From: Exiguobacterium flavidum
Lineage (GTDB): Bacteria > Bacillota > Bacilli > Exiguobacteriales > Exiguobacteriaceae
DNA length: 64,000 nucleotides
Direction of reading: 5' to 3'
Assembly: GCF_003344535.1 (NCBI RefSeq)
Contig: NZ_QPKS01000007.1
Location: 62,001 to 126,000, forward strand
The position numbers and the translations under genes were made by a program. Within the stretch, counting starts at the first letter, position 1, and each line of letters begins with the position of its first letter. Below the pieces are notes generated by a model, which worked only from the letters and a program-made list of their open reading frames with translations, made no database searches and was not told where the DNA came from. Shown piece by piece: positions 8,378 through 16,822 of this stretch.

Positions 8378-9199
8378 ATGGGAATCGAACTCTTACAGCA
8401 AGACCATTATCGTATATTTGATCAAACGACGCTCGGTGCGGCATTCCATGCCACCCAGTCGTTCGCGATGGACGACACGCTTTGCGCTTCTGTCGCGACG
8501 GAAGGCGCCGCCATGCGCGCGTGGGTGCATCATAAGACCGTCGTCCTCGGCATCCAGGACGCACGCCTTCCGTACCTCGAGGATGGCGTCGCCGTCCTCG
8601 AGACGAACGGGTTCACTCCGGTCGTCCGGAATTCGGGCGGTCTCGCCGTCGTCCTCGACGAGGGCGTACTGAATCTGTCGCTCGTCCTGCCTGAGCGCGG
8701 CGGGATCGACATCGACAGCGGATATGAGGCGATGCTCGCCCTCGTGCGCCGGATGTTCGCGAACGAGACGTCCGCCATCATGCCGGGGGAAGTCGTCGGC
8801 TCCTACTGTCCGGGGACGTACGACTTGTCGATCGACGGCAAGAAGTTCGCCGGCATCTCCCAGCGCCGTGTCCGCGGCGGTGTCGCCGTCCAGATCTACC
8901 TCTGCGTCACCGGAAGCGGGAGCGCGCGTGCCGCGCTGATCCGCGATTTCTATGCCGCGGCGCGCAAGGACGCGGAGACGAAGTTCGTCTATCCGGATGT
9001 CGTCCCGGAGACGATGGCTTCGCTCGAGGAACTGCTCGGCATTCCGCTGACGGTGGGCGACACACTGCTCCGCGCCTACCAGGCGCTGATCGCAATGAAC
9101 GCACGCCTCATCCCGTCCTCCTTGACGGAGACGGAGAACGAATTGTTCGGCGCGAATTGGAATCGCATGCTTGAACGCAACAAAAAAGCCCTCGGGTGA
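8378..9199 (+). CDS. lipL: LipL, octanoyl/lipoyl-[GcvH]:protein transferase
   Basis: A 273-residue enzyme of the LipL (YwfL) family. LipL transfers octanoyl or lipoyl groups from the glycine cleavage protein GcvH to E2 subunits of 2-oxoacid dehydrogenases. The catalytic Cys lies in GSYCPGTYDL (Cys144), and RNSGGLAV (84-91) and FAGISQRR match the lipoate-binding core. Length is close to the B. subtilis protein. The start follows AAAAAGGAACGGGCCA. A TATAAT box lies at 8340-8345 but no clear -35 was found. The gene is followed after 15 bases by a DegV gene with its own ribosome site, so they are probably one transcript. Confidence 0.9.
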   Translation: MGIELLQQDHYRIFDQTTLGAAFHATQSFAMDDTLCASVATEGAAMRAWVHHKTVVLGIQDARLPYLEDGVAVLETNGFTPVVRNSGGLAVVLDEGVLNLSLVLPERGGIDIDSGYEAMLALVRRMFANETSAIMPGEVVGSYCPGTYDLSIDGKKFAGISQRRVRGGVAVQIYLCVTGSGSARAALIRDFYAAARKDAETKFVYPDVVPETMASLEELLGIPLTVGDTLLRAYQALIAMNARLIPSSLTETENELFGANWNRMLERNKKALG

Positions 9200-9214
9200 A
9201 AAGGAGTGAAATAG

Positions 9215-10057
9215 ATGGTACGATTCATCACTGACAGCGGTGCCGACGCACCAAAGGAACTGCTCGACGCGTATGGCTTCACGGTCATGCCGTTCGGCGT
9301 CCTGATCGGGGAAGAGACCCACTTCGATGGGGAGACGATCTCGCCGAAGGAACTGTACGACCGGATGCGGGACGGTGCCGCACCGAAGACGTTCCAAGTC
9401 GAGATTCCGCGGATGGAGACCGTCTTCAAGGAACATTTCGAGCAAGGCGAACCCTTCCTCTATCTCGCCTTCTCAAGCGAACTGTCCGGTACATATCAGA
9501 CGGCCGTCATGGTCGCTTCGGAGCTCGCGGAAGACTATCCGGACGTCCCTTATGCCGTCATCGACACGAAGACGGCTTCGACCGGTCAGGCGCTGTTCGT
9601 CCTCGACGTCGCGGAATACGCGAAGACGAATGATTTCGAGAGCGTCAAAGCCTACAGCGAACGAAAGGTCAACACGGTCCGCCATCTCTTCACGGTCGAA
9701 TCGCTCGACTATCTGCTGCGCGGCGGCCGCGTCTCGCGCGCGAGCGCCTTCATCGGCGGTCTGCTCAACATCCTGCCGCTCTTGACGGTCGAGGACGGGA
9801 AGCTCATCCCGAAGGAGAAGATCCGCGGCCAGAAGAAGGTCATGCACCGGATCGTCGACTGGATGGAGGAGTCGCGCGAGAACATCGACGGCAAACGCCT
9901 GATCATCGGGCACGGCGACGATGTCAATCGCGCGGAAGCGCTGAAGGCGATGATCGAGGAGAAATTCGAACCTGCCGAGGTCATCATCACGATCGCCGGC
10001 GCAGCGATCGGTTCACATACCGGTCCCGGACTCATCGTCATCGGATACGAAGATTGA
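9215..10057 (+). CDS. DegV family fatty acid-binding protein
   Basis: A 280-residue DegV family protein. Family members, including FakB subunits of bacterial fatty acid kinase, bind a single fatty acid and present its carboxylate to FakA. The N-terminal FITDSGADAP and the SSELSGTYQTA segment (88-98) are typical, as is the DYLLRGGRVSRA segment in the second domain. FakA is not encoded nearby, so whether this copy works with the kinase is open. AAAGGAGTGAAATAG precedes the ATG. Linkage to lipL and a convergent desaturase gives a lipid-related context. Confidence 0.88.
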   Translation: MVRFITDSGADAPKELLDAYGFTVMPFGVLIGEETHFDGETISPKELYDRMRDGAAPKTFQVEIPRMETVFKEHFEQGEPFLYLAFSSELSGTYQTAVMVASELAEDYPDVPYAVIDTKTASTGQALFVLDVAEYAKTNDFESVKAYSERKVNTVRHLFTVESLDYLLRGGRVSRASAFIGGLLNILPLLTVEDGKLIPKEKIRGQKKVMHRIVDWMEESRENIDGKRLIIGHGDDVNRAEALKAMIEEKFEPAEVIITIAGAAIGSHTGPGLIVIGYED

Positions 10058-10058
10058 C

Positions 10059-10095
10059 AATACCCCGCTTCCTTGGAGGAGGCGGGGTATTTTTT
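10059..10095 (+). terminator. Bidirectional intrinsic terminator
   Basis: A 14-base-pair stem beginning AATACCCCGCTTCC is followed by a T run on the + strand. It also has an A-rich start usable by the convergent desaturase gene. Confidence 0.9.
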
Positions 10096-11192
10096 CATCC
10101 TTCTTTGCGCCGTTCCTCTTGAACGAGCGCCTTGTCGACATCGATCTTATCATATGACGGACGATCCGGATCAAGCCCATGTCCGAGCGATCCGTAGAGT
10201 TTTCCGTCCTTCGGATCGATCAGTCCCGTGTTGTCGAAGTAGACGCGCGGCGTCTTGTAGAGGGCGATCATCGCCTTCGCCATCGGCATCTCATGGTAAC
10301 GCTCCGGCCACATCTCCTTGATCCGCGCCTTGACGAGCGGATAATACTTCGAACTCATCCCCGGGAATAGATGGTGCTCCGTATGGTATGAGAAGTTGAA
10401 GTGCAGGAAGTCGACCCATCTTGGGACGGTCACCGTCAAGCTGTTCGCGAGCGGATCATTGACCGGGACGAGCGGATTCAACCGGTGGTTCGTCGAGATG
10501 TACGCCATGACGATGAAGTTTCCGATCAAAAGGGGCAAAAGGAACGCGAAGAACCATTTTACAGGACCCATGATCGCGAGCAGGCCGAGCCATGTCGCCC
10601 ACGGCAAGAGCATCTGCAGCCAGACCGTCGTCCGTGTCTCCTTCTTGAAATCCTTGATATAGACGAAGAACATATGAAGCGAATGGAGCGAAAACGTCAG
10701 CGAAAGCGACAGGAAGCCGAAGAAAGCGCGGATCGGGAACGGCAAGCGGTACACCCATTGCAGCGCCGGGCTCTTCGCGAGCTTCTGCAGCGTCGGCCAG
10801 GCATCCGGATCATTCTCCTCGTCCTGCGTGTGGACGTGGTGTGTCAGATTGTGCCATTTCCGCCAAAGGCGCGGCCCTGTGCTGAGCGGCCAGAAGAAGA
10901 CCGCTCCAAGGACGTTGCGGATCCAAGCCTTGCGCACGACCGTCCCGTGCAGGATCTCGTGGCCGAGGAAGCCCATTGCGGCGAAGCTCATCCCGATGAC
11001 GAGCGCGATCGCGATGTTGACGATCGGATAGAGCTCAAGCAGACCGATCAGTAAAAATCCGGTGATGACGACAAGCACATAGGCGAATCCGCCGAGCAGC
11101 CGGATCGGCACCGGCTGGAACGCTTCTGCCGGCAGGTGTTTCTTGACACGTGCGGCATACCAGCTGAATGAATGTAAATCTTGCGATTCCAT
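10095..11192 (-). CDS. Membrane fatty acid desaturase
   Basis: A 365-residue membrane desaturase with the three histidine boxes that bind the di-iron centre: GHEILHG (His78, His82), WHNLTHHVHT (His114, His118, His119) and YHTEHHLFP (His270, His273, His274). Helix pairs lie between the boxes. The enzyme would introduce double bonds into membrane lipid acyl chains, probably to keep fluidity in the cold; regiospecificity cannot be told from sequence. The ATG follows AAGGAGTTGCTTT. The promoter region (11269-11297) carries an unusual set of repeated half-sites. No DesK/DesR genes are near. Confidence 0.9.
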   Translation of the reverse strand: MESQDLHSFSWYAARVKKHLPAEAFQPVPIRLLGGFAYVLVVITGFLLIGLLELYPIVNIAIALVIGMSFAAMGFLGHEILHGTVVRKAWIRNVLGAVFFWPLSTGPRLWRKWHNLTHHVHTQDEENDPDAWPTLQKLAKSPALQWVYRLPFPIRAFFGFLSLSLTFSLHSLHMFFVYIKDFKKETRTTVWLQMLLPWATWLGLLAIMGPVKWFFAFLLPLLIGNFIVMAYISTNHRLNPLVPVNDPLANSLTVTVPRWVDFLHFNFSYHTEHHLFPGMSSKYYPLVKARIKEMWPERYHEMPMAKAMIALYKTPRVYFDNTGLIDPKDGKLYGSLGHGLDPDRPSYDKIDVDKALVQEERRKEG

Positions 11193-11268
11193 AAAGCAAC
11201 TCCTTCATATTTCAAAATTCCGAGACATCTTTTCTCAACCGTTCAATCATAACACCAAAAAAATATTA

Positions 11269-11297
11269 ATACTACCAAACAATAGTATCTGATACTA
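11269..11297 (-). promoter_or_regulatory. Triple half-site operator at the desaturase promoter
   Basis: Three half-sites ATACTA/TAGTAT occur at 11269-11274, 11283-11288 and 11292-11297. The last two form the perfect 7-1-7 palindrome TAGTATCTGATACTA. On the minus strand an extended -10 (TGTTATGAT, near 11246-11254) would place the first half-site at the -35 position, so a bound repressor would block it. The regulator is unknown. Confidence 0.55.
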
Positions 11298-11327
11298 ATA
11301 ATTTCGGAACTGCTTTTTTTTCGACAG

Positions 11328-11366
11328 CAAAAAAACGCCTGACCGCAGTAGAGCGAATCAGGCGTT
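11328..11366 (-). terminator. Intrinsic terminator of the Bcr/CflA exporter gene
   Basis: On the minus strand AACGCCTGA pairs with TCAGGCGTT across a 15-base loop and is followed by TTTTTTT. Confidence 0.88.
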
Positions 11367-11380
11367 CATTTTTCATATTC

Positions 11381-12580
11381 TCACCGCGGACGGCGGACGA
11401 TCAGCACCCTGTACAGGACGAGCGCAAGGCAATCGAGCGTCATGATGATGAGCGCCATCGGCAGTGCGGAGTCTTCACCGAGCACGCCGACGAGTGGTGA
11501 GACGGTCGAACCGACGAGCATCGGGAGCAAGCCGAGCAGCGCCGAGGCACTGCCAGCTGTCGCCCCGTAGTTCTGCATCGCGAGCGTAAAACCGATCGTC
11601 GTGATCAGACCGACGCTCGAGACGACGAAGAACAGCGGAATCATGACCAGGACGAGTGAACTCGCAAACGTCAGGGCGAGGAACAGCAGGATGCTTGCGA
11701 GCGAGACGATCACGAGACCGGCCCGCATCATCTTCTCACTGTCGATCCGCCCCGCCATCCTTCCGGCGAACTGTGCCGCGATGATGATGCCGATCCCGTT
11801 GATCCCGAACAGGAAGCTGAATTGCTGCGGGCTCGCCCCGTAGATGTTCTGAAGGACGAACGGGGAACCGGAGATGTAGGCGAACAACGCACCCATCACA
11901 CAAGCTTGCGCGAAGGCATAGCCGATGAAGACCCGGTCCGACAACAGGCGGCCGAACGTCCGGAACGTCGCCCTGAAATCCGCCTCCGCCCGGTGCTCGG
12001 CGTGCAGCGTCTCCGGAAGCTTCGACGCGACCGCAATCAGCATCAGCGTGCTGAAGAGCGCAAGGACGAAGAATACGATGTGCCAATCGCCGAAGCGGAG
12101 AATCTGGCCGCCGATGACAGGTGCGAGAATCGGCGCCGCACCGTTGACGAGCGAGAGCGTCGCGAAGAACTTCGTCAGTTCCGGCCCCTCATATAGATCG
12201 CGGACGATTGCCCGGGAAATGACGATGCCGGAAGCACCGGCCGCTCCCTGCAGGAAGCGGCCCAGGACGAGCACCTCGATCGACGGTGCGAACGCACAAA
12301 ACAGCGAGGCGAGGAAGTATGCGAACAAGGCGAGCAGAAGCGGACGCTTCCGGCCGAGTATGTCGCTGAGCGGACCGACGACGATTTGTCCGAGCGCCAT
12401 CCCGAGCATACAGGCCGTCAAGCTGAGCTGGATCTGCGAAGCACCTGTCCCGAACGATTTCGCCATGTCCGGGAAGGCAGGTAAGTACATATCGATCGAG
12501 AGCGGGCCGAGCGCAGAGAGTGATCCGAGGATCAGAACGAGCGTCAGCCGGCTTGACTTGAGCGGTGGATTCATCTGCAT
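11381..12580 (-). CDS. Bcr/CflA family multidrug efflux MFS transporter
   Basis: A 399-residue, 12-helix major facilitator of the drug:proton antiporter Bcr/CflA group. The signature SIDMYLPAFPDMA follows the first helix, and GPLSDILGRKRPLL lies in the loop between helices 2 and 3. Such pumps export bicyclomycin, chloramphenicol, sulphonamides or natural amino acid derivatives; the substrate here is unknown. I chose the ATG at 12580 because AGGTGG is five bases upstream. A GTG at 12589 and an ATG at 12574 are alternatives. It starts ten bases after the stop of the double-HD gene, so the two are probably co-transcribed. Confidence 0.88.
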   Translation of the reverse strand: MQMNPPLKSSRLTLVLILGSLSALGPLSIDMYLPAFPDMAKSFGTGASQIQLSLTACMLGMALGQIVVGPLSDILGRKRPLLLALFAYFLASLFCAFAPSIEVLVLGRFLQGAAGASGIVISRAIVRDLYEGPELTKFFATLSLVNGAAPILAPVIGGQILRFGDWHIVFFVLALFSTLMLIAVASKLPETLHAEHRAEADFRATFRTFGRLLSDRVFIGYAFAQACVMGALFAYISGSPFVLQNIYGASPQQFSFLFGINGIGIIIAAQFAGRMAGRIDSEKMMRAGLVIVSLASILLFLALTFASSLVLVMIPLFFVVSSVGLITTIGFTLAMQNYGATAGSASALLGLLPMLVGSTVSPLVGVLGEDSALPMALIIMTLDCLALVLYRVLIVRRPR

Positions 12581-12590
12581 CTTTCCCACC

Positions 12591-13721
12591 TCATGACGTC
12601 ACATAATCCAGATCATGCAGAACATAGGCGAGGAAAAAGACGACGGCCGGGTTTTCATACTTCGTCTGGACCTTCTTGAGCTGCGCACGGTACCCGGTCT
12701 CGTACTCGACACCGTTCAGCTTGCGCTCCATGTTCATCTTGATCAAGGCGTCGAGCTTGTCCGCGACGTCGACCATCAGTCCCTCATACGTATCGTCCTT
12801 CGCCTCGGCGAGGAAGCGGTGGAAGTCCCGCTGCATGATATCAGGAAGCAGTTTGATCAACGCCTCGCTCTCAGCGCGCTCGTATGCCTCGAACGCGGCT
12901 CCGGTGACAGGCGTCGCGTGTTTGACCGGTCCGAGGACGTCACCTGTCACCCCTTCGACGAGATCATGGCAGAGCAGGCGCGAGACGACCTCCGCCGTAT
13001 CGACAGCGACGCCGTACTTCTTCGATTCGATCAGGCCGTTGAAGAGGCCGAGCGAGGCCGCCCGGAACGCATGCGTCGCGTCATTGTCGTCGATCGTGTT
13101 GAATCGGCCCTTCCAGCGCCGGATCGTGTCCATCATCATGACGTTGTCGATGAAACGTGACATGTCGTCCTCGACGAAGACAGAAGCCGTCAGCTCCCGG
13201 ATCGATGTCAGCGGATGTTGCAGAAGCAGCGTCTTCAATTCGTTCATCTTCTCCTCGAAGAAGACGGAACCCGTCACGAGCGCTTCCCTCCGGGCATAAA
13301 GCATCGCGTCGAACGTGTCGATCGCGTCGATGATCCGCCCTTCCGCCGACTGATCCTCGGCCAGGACGAGATAGGAATGGAACTCCTGCTGAAGTGATTT
13401 CGACAGCAGGCTGACGAGCTGTTCGCTCGCCTGACGTTCCATGTCCTTGATATGGGCATGGAGCGTCGGCTCCTTCTTCGTCCGGTGTTTGATCGGTCCC
13501 GTGATGACCTCGTTCATGTCGTGGAACAGCGCCTTTCCGAGGACCGCCAGTCGGTCGACCCGTCTTCCTTCCCGTTCCTCGATGTAGCACGCCATCAAAC
13601 TGAACAGCGCGACGCGGAAGCTGTGGCTCGCCGCATTGTCCGGGAAGCGCGGCGCGTATTCATCCCAGCGCGGGACATTCTGCATCCGGGTGATCATCCG
13701 GATGAACGTTCCATTCTGCAT
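12591..13721 (-). CDS. Tandem YfbR-like HD domain protein
   Basis: A 376-residue protein built from two copies of the YfbR-like HD phosphohydrolase domain, each about 185 residues. Copy one has SHSFR (His33), FHDMNE (His67-Asp68) and GPIKH. Copy two repeats the order THAFR, CHDLVEG and GPVKH. YfbR of E. coli is a 5'-deoxyribonucleotidase that works as a dimer, so the fusion may be a covalent dimer; this is an inference. Both copies keep the His-Asp pair. GAGGAGGG precedes the chosen ATG at 13721. The longer frame to 13772 adds 17 residues without a ribosome site. Confidence 0.8.
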   Translation of the reverse strand: MQNGTFIRMITRMQNVPRWDEYAPRFPDNAASHSFRVALFSLMACYIEEREGRRVDRLAVLGKALFHDMNEVITGPIKHRTKKEPTLHAHIKDMERQASEQLVSLLSKSLQQEFHSYLVLAEDQSAEGRIIDAIDTFDAMLYARREALVTGSVFFEEKMNELKTLLLQHPLTSIRELTASVFVEDDMSRFIDNVMMMDTIRRWKGRFNTIDDNDATHAFRAASLGLFNGLIESKKYGVAVDTAEVVSRLLCHDLVEGVTGDVLGPVKHATPVTGAAFEAYERAESEALIKLLPDIMQRDFHRFLAEAKDDTYEGLMVDVADKLDALIKMNMERKLNGVEYETGYRAQLKKVQTKYENPAVVFFLAYVLHDLDYVTS

Positions 13722-13793
13722 GAAATCCCTCCTCAAATGAAAATGGACAGCAGAATCGAATTCCCTGTCCATCTCTTCTAACTGTATTTTAGC

Positions 13794-14579
13794 TCATTTT
13801 CGTTCCTGCGTTCGATGTTGCGTGCTTTTGTCCGCTTCTTTTCCGCCGCGGAACCAGCCGACGACGAGGATCAGGAGCAGGACGGCCCAGAAGATCGTCT
13901 GCCAGACGGCGCCTTCAGGCACTTCCTCGTGCAGGACGGCGATCTTCGGATGGGCGAGCGTCATGACGACGAGCTTGACGCCGACCCAGGCGACGAGCCA
14001 GAATGCCGCCTCCTCGATACCAGGACGCTTTTGCAGCAACACGACGAACCAGCTCGCGAAGTATCGCATGATGACGAGACCGACGATTCCGCTGAAGAAG
14101 ACGACCCAGAACTGGCCGGTGTTCAGTCCGCCGATCATCCCGCCGACGGCAGGAAGCGTCGTCGCCATCGCGACGGCAGCGAGCGTCGAGTCGACTGCGA
14201 AGGCAAGGTCCGAAAACTCGACCTTGACGACGGTCCACCAGAAGTTCGGTGATTCCTTCTTCGGCGCGAGCGCACCCGGCACACTGTGATGATGGGAGCG
14301 CGACTCGACGATCCCTTTCAGCGCGACATAGAACAGGTAGATCGCACCGAGTGCCTGAAGTTGCCAGACGGTCGCGAGATAGGACGCGAAGAAGATAGCG
14401 ACGAAACGGAGGACAAGTGCGCCGACGAGCCCATAGAAGAGCGCCTTCTTGCGCTGTTCGTCCGGCAGCGGACGAACGAGCACGGCCATGACCATCGCGT
14501 TGTCGGCAGACAGCAGCCCTTGCAGGACGATCAGGACGAGTCCGACCGTTACATATTGCGTGATTAATCCAACATCCAT
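13794..14579 (-). CDS. TerC family membrane protein, probable manganese exporter (copy 2)
   Basis: A 261-residue membrane protein of the TerC family. B. subtilis relatives (YkoY/MeeY, YceF/MeeF) export manganese and help load secreted metalloenzymes. The metal-binding acidic motifs are LLSADNAMVMA in helix 1 and LAFAVDSTLAAV in the middle, and GYGLV-type helices follow. A histidine-rich loop (SRSHHHS) lies between the halves. A TATAAT box on the minus strand (14620-14625) and AAAAGGAGTCTTCGCTC before the ATG suggest its own promoter. It is a paralogue of the adjacent gene at 14698, so the pair looks like a tandem duplication. Confidence 0.88.
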   Translation of the reverse strand: MDVGLITQYVTVGLVLIVLQGLLSADNAMVMAVLVRPLPDEQRKKALFYGLVGALVLRFVAIFFASYLATVWQLQALGAIYLFYVALKGIVESRSHHHSVPGALAPKKESPNFWWTVVKVEFSDLAFAVDSTLAAVAMATTLPAVGGMIGGLNTGQFWVVFFSGIVGLVIMRYFASWFVVLLQKRPGIEEAAFWLVAWVGVKLVVMTLAHPKIAVLHEEVPEGAVWQTIFWAVLLLILVVGWFRGGKEADKSTQHRTQERK

Positions 14580-14666
14580 GAGCGAAGACTCCTTTTCTAA
14601 AAAGCTAACTTACTTATACATTATAAGGTCACTTCCTGAAAAAGAAAAAGCGATTCGCCTGCACGA

Positions 14667-14690
14667 AAAAGAACGGCCGCAAAGCGGCCG
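14667..14690 (-). terminator. Intrinsic terminator between the two TerC genes
   Basis: CGGCCGC and GCGGCCG form a perfect seven-base-pair stem with an AAA loop; on the minus strand it is followed by TTCTTTTTC. Confidence 0.82.
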
Positions 14691-14697
14691 CCCCTGA

Positions 14698-15561
14698 TTA
14701 CATCTTATCGATTTTCTTCTCGACCTTTTTCTCCGCTTCCGGGTTCGATTTCGTCTTCGGCGACGAGAACCATCCCCAAAGCGCGATGCCGATCATGACC
14801 GTCCAGAAGAAGATCTGCCAGATCGTGCTGTGGCCGAAACCTTCAGGGAGCTTCAACGCTTCCATGAACGTGCCTTCGATCGATGCGTGGTATTTCGGGT
14901 GTTCGAGCGCGAGTACCGCGAGCTTCACACCGACCCAGCCGACGATACCGAATGCTGCCGTCTCGAGACCCGGGCGTTCAGCAAGCAACTTGACGAAGAC
15001 GCGAGCGGCGAAACGCATGAGGACGACACCGAGCAGACCGCCTGTCAGGATGACGACGAAGTGACCCGTGTTGAGGCCGCCGACTTCACCGGTACCCCAG
15101 TCTGGAAGCGCGACCGCGAGAGCGACCGCTGCAAGAATCGAGTCGACCGCGAAGGCGAGATCGGCGAATTCGATCTTCGCGACCGTCTTCCAGAACTCGG
15201 CTTTTGAGACCGGCTCTTCCGATTTCGGTTTTTTGTCCTCTTCTTCAGCGCCGTGGGTCTCACCGATTCGCCGAGCCTGTATCGTCTTATAGATATGACG
15301 GAAACTCATGATGAGGAGATAAGCTGCCCCGATCGCCTGAATCTGCCAGATGTTGACGAGGAAAGAAATCGCGAACAATGCCGCGAAGCGGAGCACGAAC
15401 GCTCCTGCGAGACCGTAGAAGAGCGCTTTACGCTGCTGTTCTCCCGGCAAGTGCTTGACCATGACGGCGAGGACGAGGGCGTTATCCGCCGAAAGCAGAC
15501 CCTCGAGCGCGATCAAGACGAGCACGATCCACGCATATTGTAATACTAACTGCCAATCCAT
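14698..15561 (-). CDS. TerC family membrane protein, probable manganese exporter (copy 1)
   Basis: A 287-residue TerC family protein with the same two acidic motifs as its neighbour: LLSADNALVLA near the start and LAFAVDSILAAV in the centre. The charged loop between halves is longer and rich in Glu and Lys, and the C-terminal tail is strongly basic. I chose the ATG at 15561 (MDWQLV), since AAGGG lies ten bases upstream and the paralogue also begins with an MD-type start; an ATG 24 bases earlier is possible. The promoter at 15623-15651 carries a palindrome at the start site, which suggests metal-responsive control. Confidence 0.87.
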   Translation of the reverse strand: MDWQLVLQYAWIVLVLIALEGLLSADNALVLAVMVKHLPGEQQRKALFYGLAGAFVLRFAALFAISFLVNIWQIQAIGAAYLLIMSFRHIYKTIQARRIGETHGAEEEDKKPKSEEPVSKAEFWKTVAKIEFADLAFAVDSILAAVALAVALPDWGTGEVGGLNTGHFVVILTGGLLGVVLMRFAARVFVKLLAERPGLETAAFGIVGWVGVKLAVLALEHPKYHASIEGTFMEALKLPEGFGHSTIWQIFFWTVMIGIALWGWFSSPKTKSNPEAEKKVEKKIDKM

Positions 15562-15608
15562 ATTCCACATTCCCTTCTCTTCCATTTTTGGATGATTTCA
15601 CTTTATGC

Positions 15609-15651
15609 GTTCATATGAACATATACTAAGGCATAGACCCTATTTTGGCAA
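15609..15651 (-). promoter_or_regulatory. TerC promoter with palindrome at the start site
   Basis: On the minus strand TTGCCA (15646-15651) and TAGTAT (15623-15628) are 17 bases apart. The perfect 12-base palindrome GTTCATATGAAC (15609-15620) sits at the expected transcription start. Its shape resembles operators of ArsR/SmtB-type metal sensors; that link is an inference. Confidence 0.55.
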
Positions 15652-15686
15652 CCCCGGTCTTTCTCGATATGTCCGAGACATTCAAG

Positions 15687-15715
15687 TTCCGATTCGTCCC
15701 ACTTCATGATAAAAT
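15687..15715 (+). promoter_or_regulatory. Possible folE2 promoter
   Basis: TTCCGA (15687-15692) and TAAAAT (15710-15715) are 17 bases apart, about 100 bases before the folE2 ATG. The -35 match is weak. Confidence 0.35.
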
Positions 15716-15814
15716 GCAATACAGCACATCAATCAAGTCACTACACTTGCTCAGCGCTCTAACTGCTGTCATGTTGTATATATCAGCGATCATTACGAAA
15801 AAGGGGCCGATTCC

Positions 15815-16720
15815 ATGTCTACCTACCCAATCACTTTGCCTACGAAAGAGGAGCGCCATAAATTGTTTGGTTCTGTCCCTCCGATCGAAGGCACGAAACC
15901 GACTGAAAAAGAACAGATGGTCGATTTGCAGAACACGCCGAAGAACTTCCTGTTCGCACTCGACGCCGTGGGCATCTCGAATGTCAAACACCCTGTCGTC
16001 GTCAAGGATGGCGACGCGACGCAAGCGACGATTGCGACGTTCGAGCTTTCGACGTCCCTCGTCCAGGACCGTAAAGGCATCAACATGAGCCGCTTGACGG
16101 AGCAGCTCGACGCTTATCACAACGAAGGCTGGGTCATCACGAACGACAGCCTCGTCGCATTCGCGCGCGACCTCGCCGTCCGGATGGAACAGACGGAAGG
16201 ACAGCTGACTGTCCGCTACCCTTGGTTCTTCTCGCGCAAGGCGCCTGCGACTGGCCTCAGCGGCCTCATGAACGCAGAAGTCTGGCAGACTGTCAGCGTC
16301 AACAATGAGACGGACGAGGCGACGCTCTCGGTCGGTCTGACGATCAACGTCACGACGCTCTGCCCATGCTCGAAGGAAATCAGCGAATACAGCGCCCACA
16401 ACCAGCGCGGGTACGTCACGATCGAAGCGACACTCGACGTGCAAGCACCTGAATTCGACTGGAAGCAGGATTTGCTGCACGCAGCGGAATCGAATGCCTC
16501 GGCACCGCTCCACCCGGTCCTCAAACGTCCGGACGAGAAGCGGGTGACGGAGATGGCGTACGAGAACCCGCGTTTCGTCGAGGACATGGTCCGACTGATC
16601 GCGGCTGACCTCTACGAGATGGAGGCCGTCACGAAGTTCTTCGTCGAATGCCGAAACGAAGAGACGATCCATCAGCACGATGCGATCGCACGGATCACGT
16701 TCGATAAAGCAACTCAATGA
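15815..16720 (+). CDS. folE2: FolE2, GTP cyclohydrolase IB
   Basis: A 301-residue GTP cyclohydrolase of type IB, which converts GTP to 7,8-dihydroneopterin triphosphate for folate and queuosine synthesis. Unlike FolE it does not need zinc and can use manganese or other metals. The catalytic Cys lies in TLCPCSKEIS (Cys183, Cys185), followed by the SAHNQRG segment. Length is normal. AAAGGGGCCGATTCC precedes the ATG. Proximity to two TerC manganese transporters is suggestive but not proof of a shared metal response. I looked for a Zur box and found only a half-like ATTACGA near 15800. Confidence 0.92.
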   Translation: MSTYPITLPTKEERHKLFGSVPPIEGTKPTEKEQMVDLQNTPKNFLFALDAVGISNVKHPVVVKDGDATQATIATFELSTSLVQDRKGINMSRLTEQLDAYHNEGWVITNDSLVAFARDLAVRMEQTEGQLTVRYPWFFSRKAPATGLSGLMNAEVWQTVSVNNETDEATLSVGLTINVTTLCPCSKEISEYSAHNQRGYVTIEATLDVQAPEFDWKQDLLHAAESNASAPLHPVLKRPDEKRVTEMAYENPRFVEDMVRLIAADLYEMEAVTKFFVECRNEETIHQHDAIARITFDKATQ

Positions 16721-16725
16721 TCAAC

Positions 16726-16756
16726 ATGCCTGGAGCGGATGCTTCAGGCATTTTTT
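16726..16756 (+). terminator. Intrinsic terminator of folE2
   Basis: ATGCCTG pairs with CAGGCAT, with an inner AGC/GCT pairing, and is followed by TTTTTTG. Confidence 0.88.
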
Positions 16757-16822
16757 GTGTTCGTTCCTCGTTGTCGTCCGGTGCGGAAGCGTATACACTA
16801 AAAGCGAATGGAGGCGAAAAAA

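Noticed and set aside
8393-9445. 350-residue minus-strand frame opposite lipL and degV
   Set aside because: It is antisense to two clear genes, rich in Arg, Asp and Glu as expected from the complement of G+C-rich codons, and has no ribosome site or family character.
15562-15700. Manganese (yybP-ykoY) riboswitch before the TerC gene
   Set aside because: The conserved loop sequences of that riboswitch were not found; only a short TCTCG/CGAGA hairpin is present.
15780-15815. Possible Zur box before folE2
   Set aside because: Only the ATTACGA half fits; the other half has three of seven matches, so zinc control is not supported.
15704-16717. 337-residue minus-strand frame opposite folE2
   Set aside because: Antisense shadow of folE2 with a composition typical of reversed codons.
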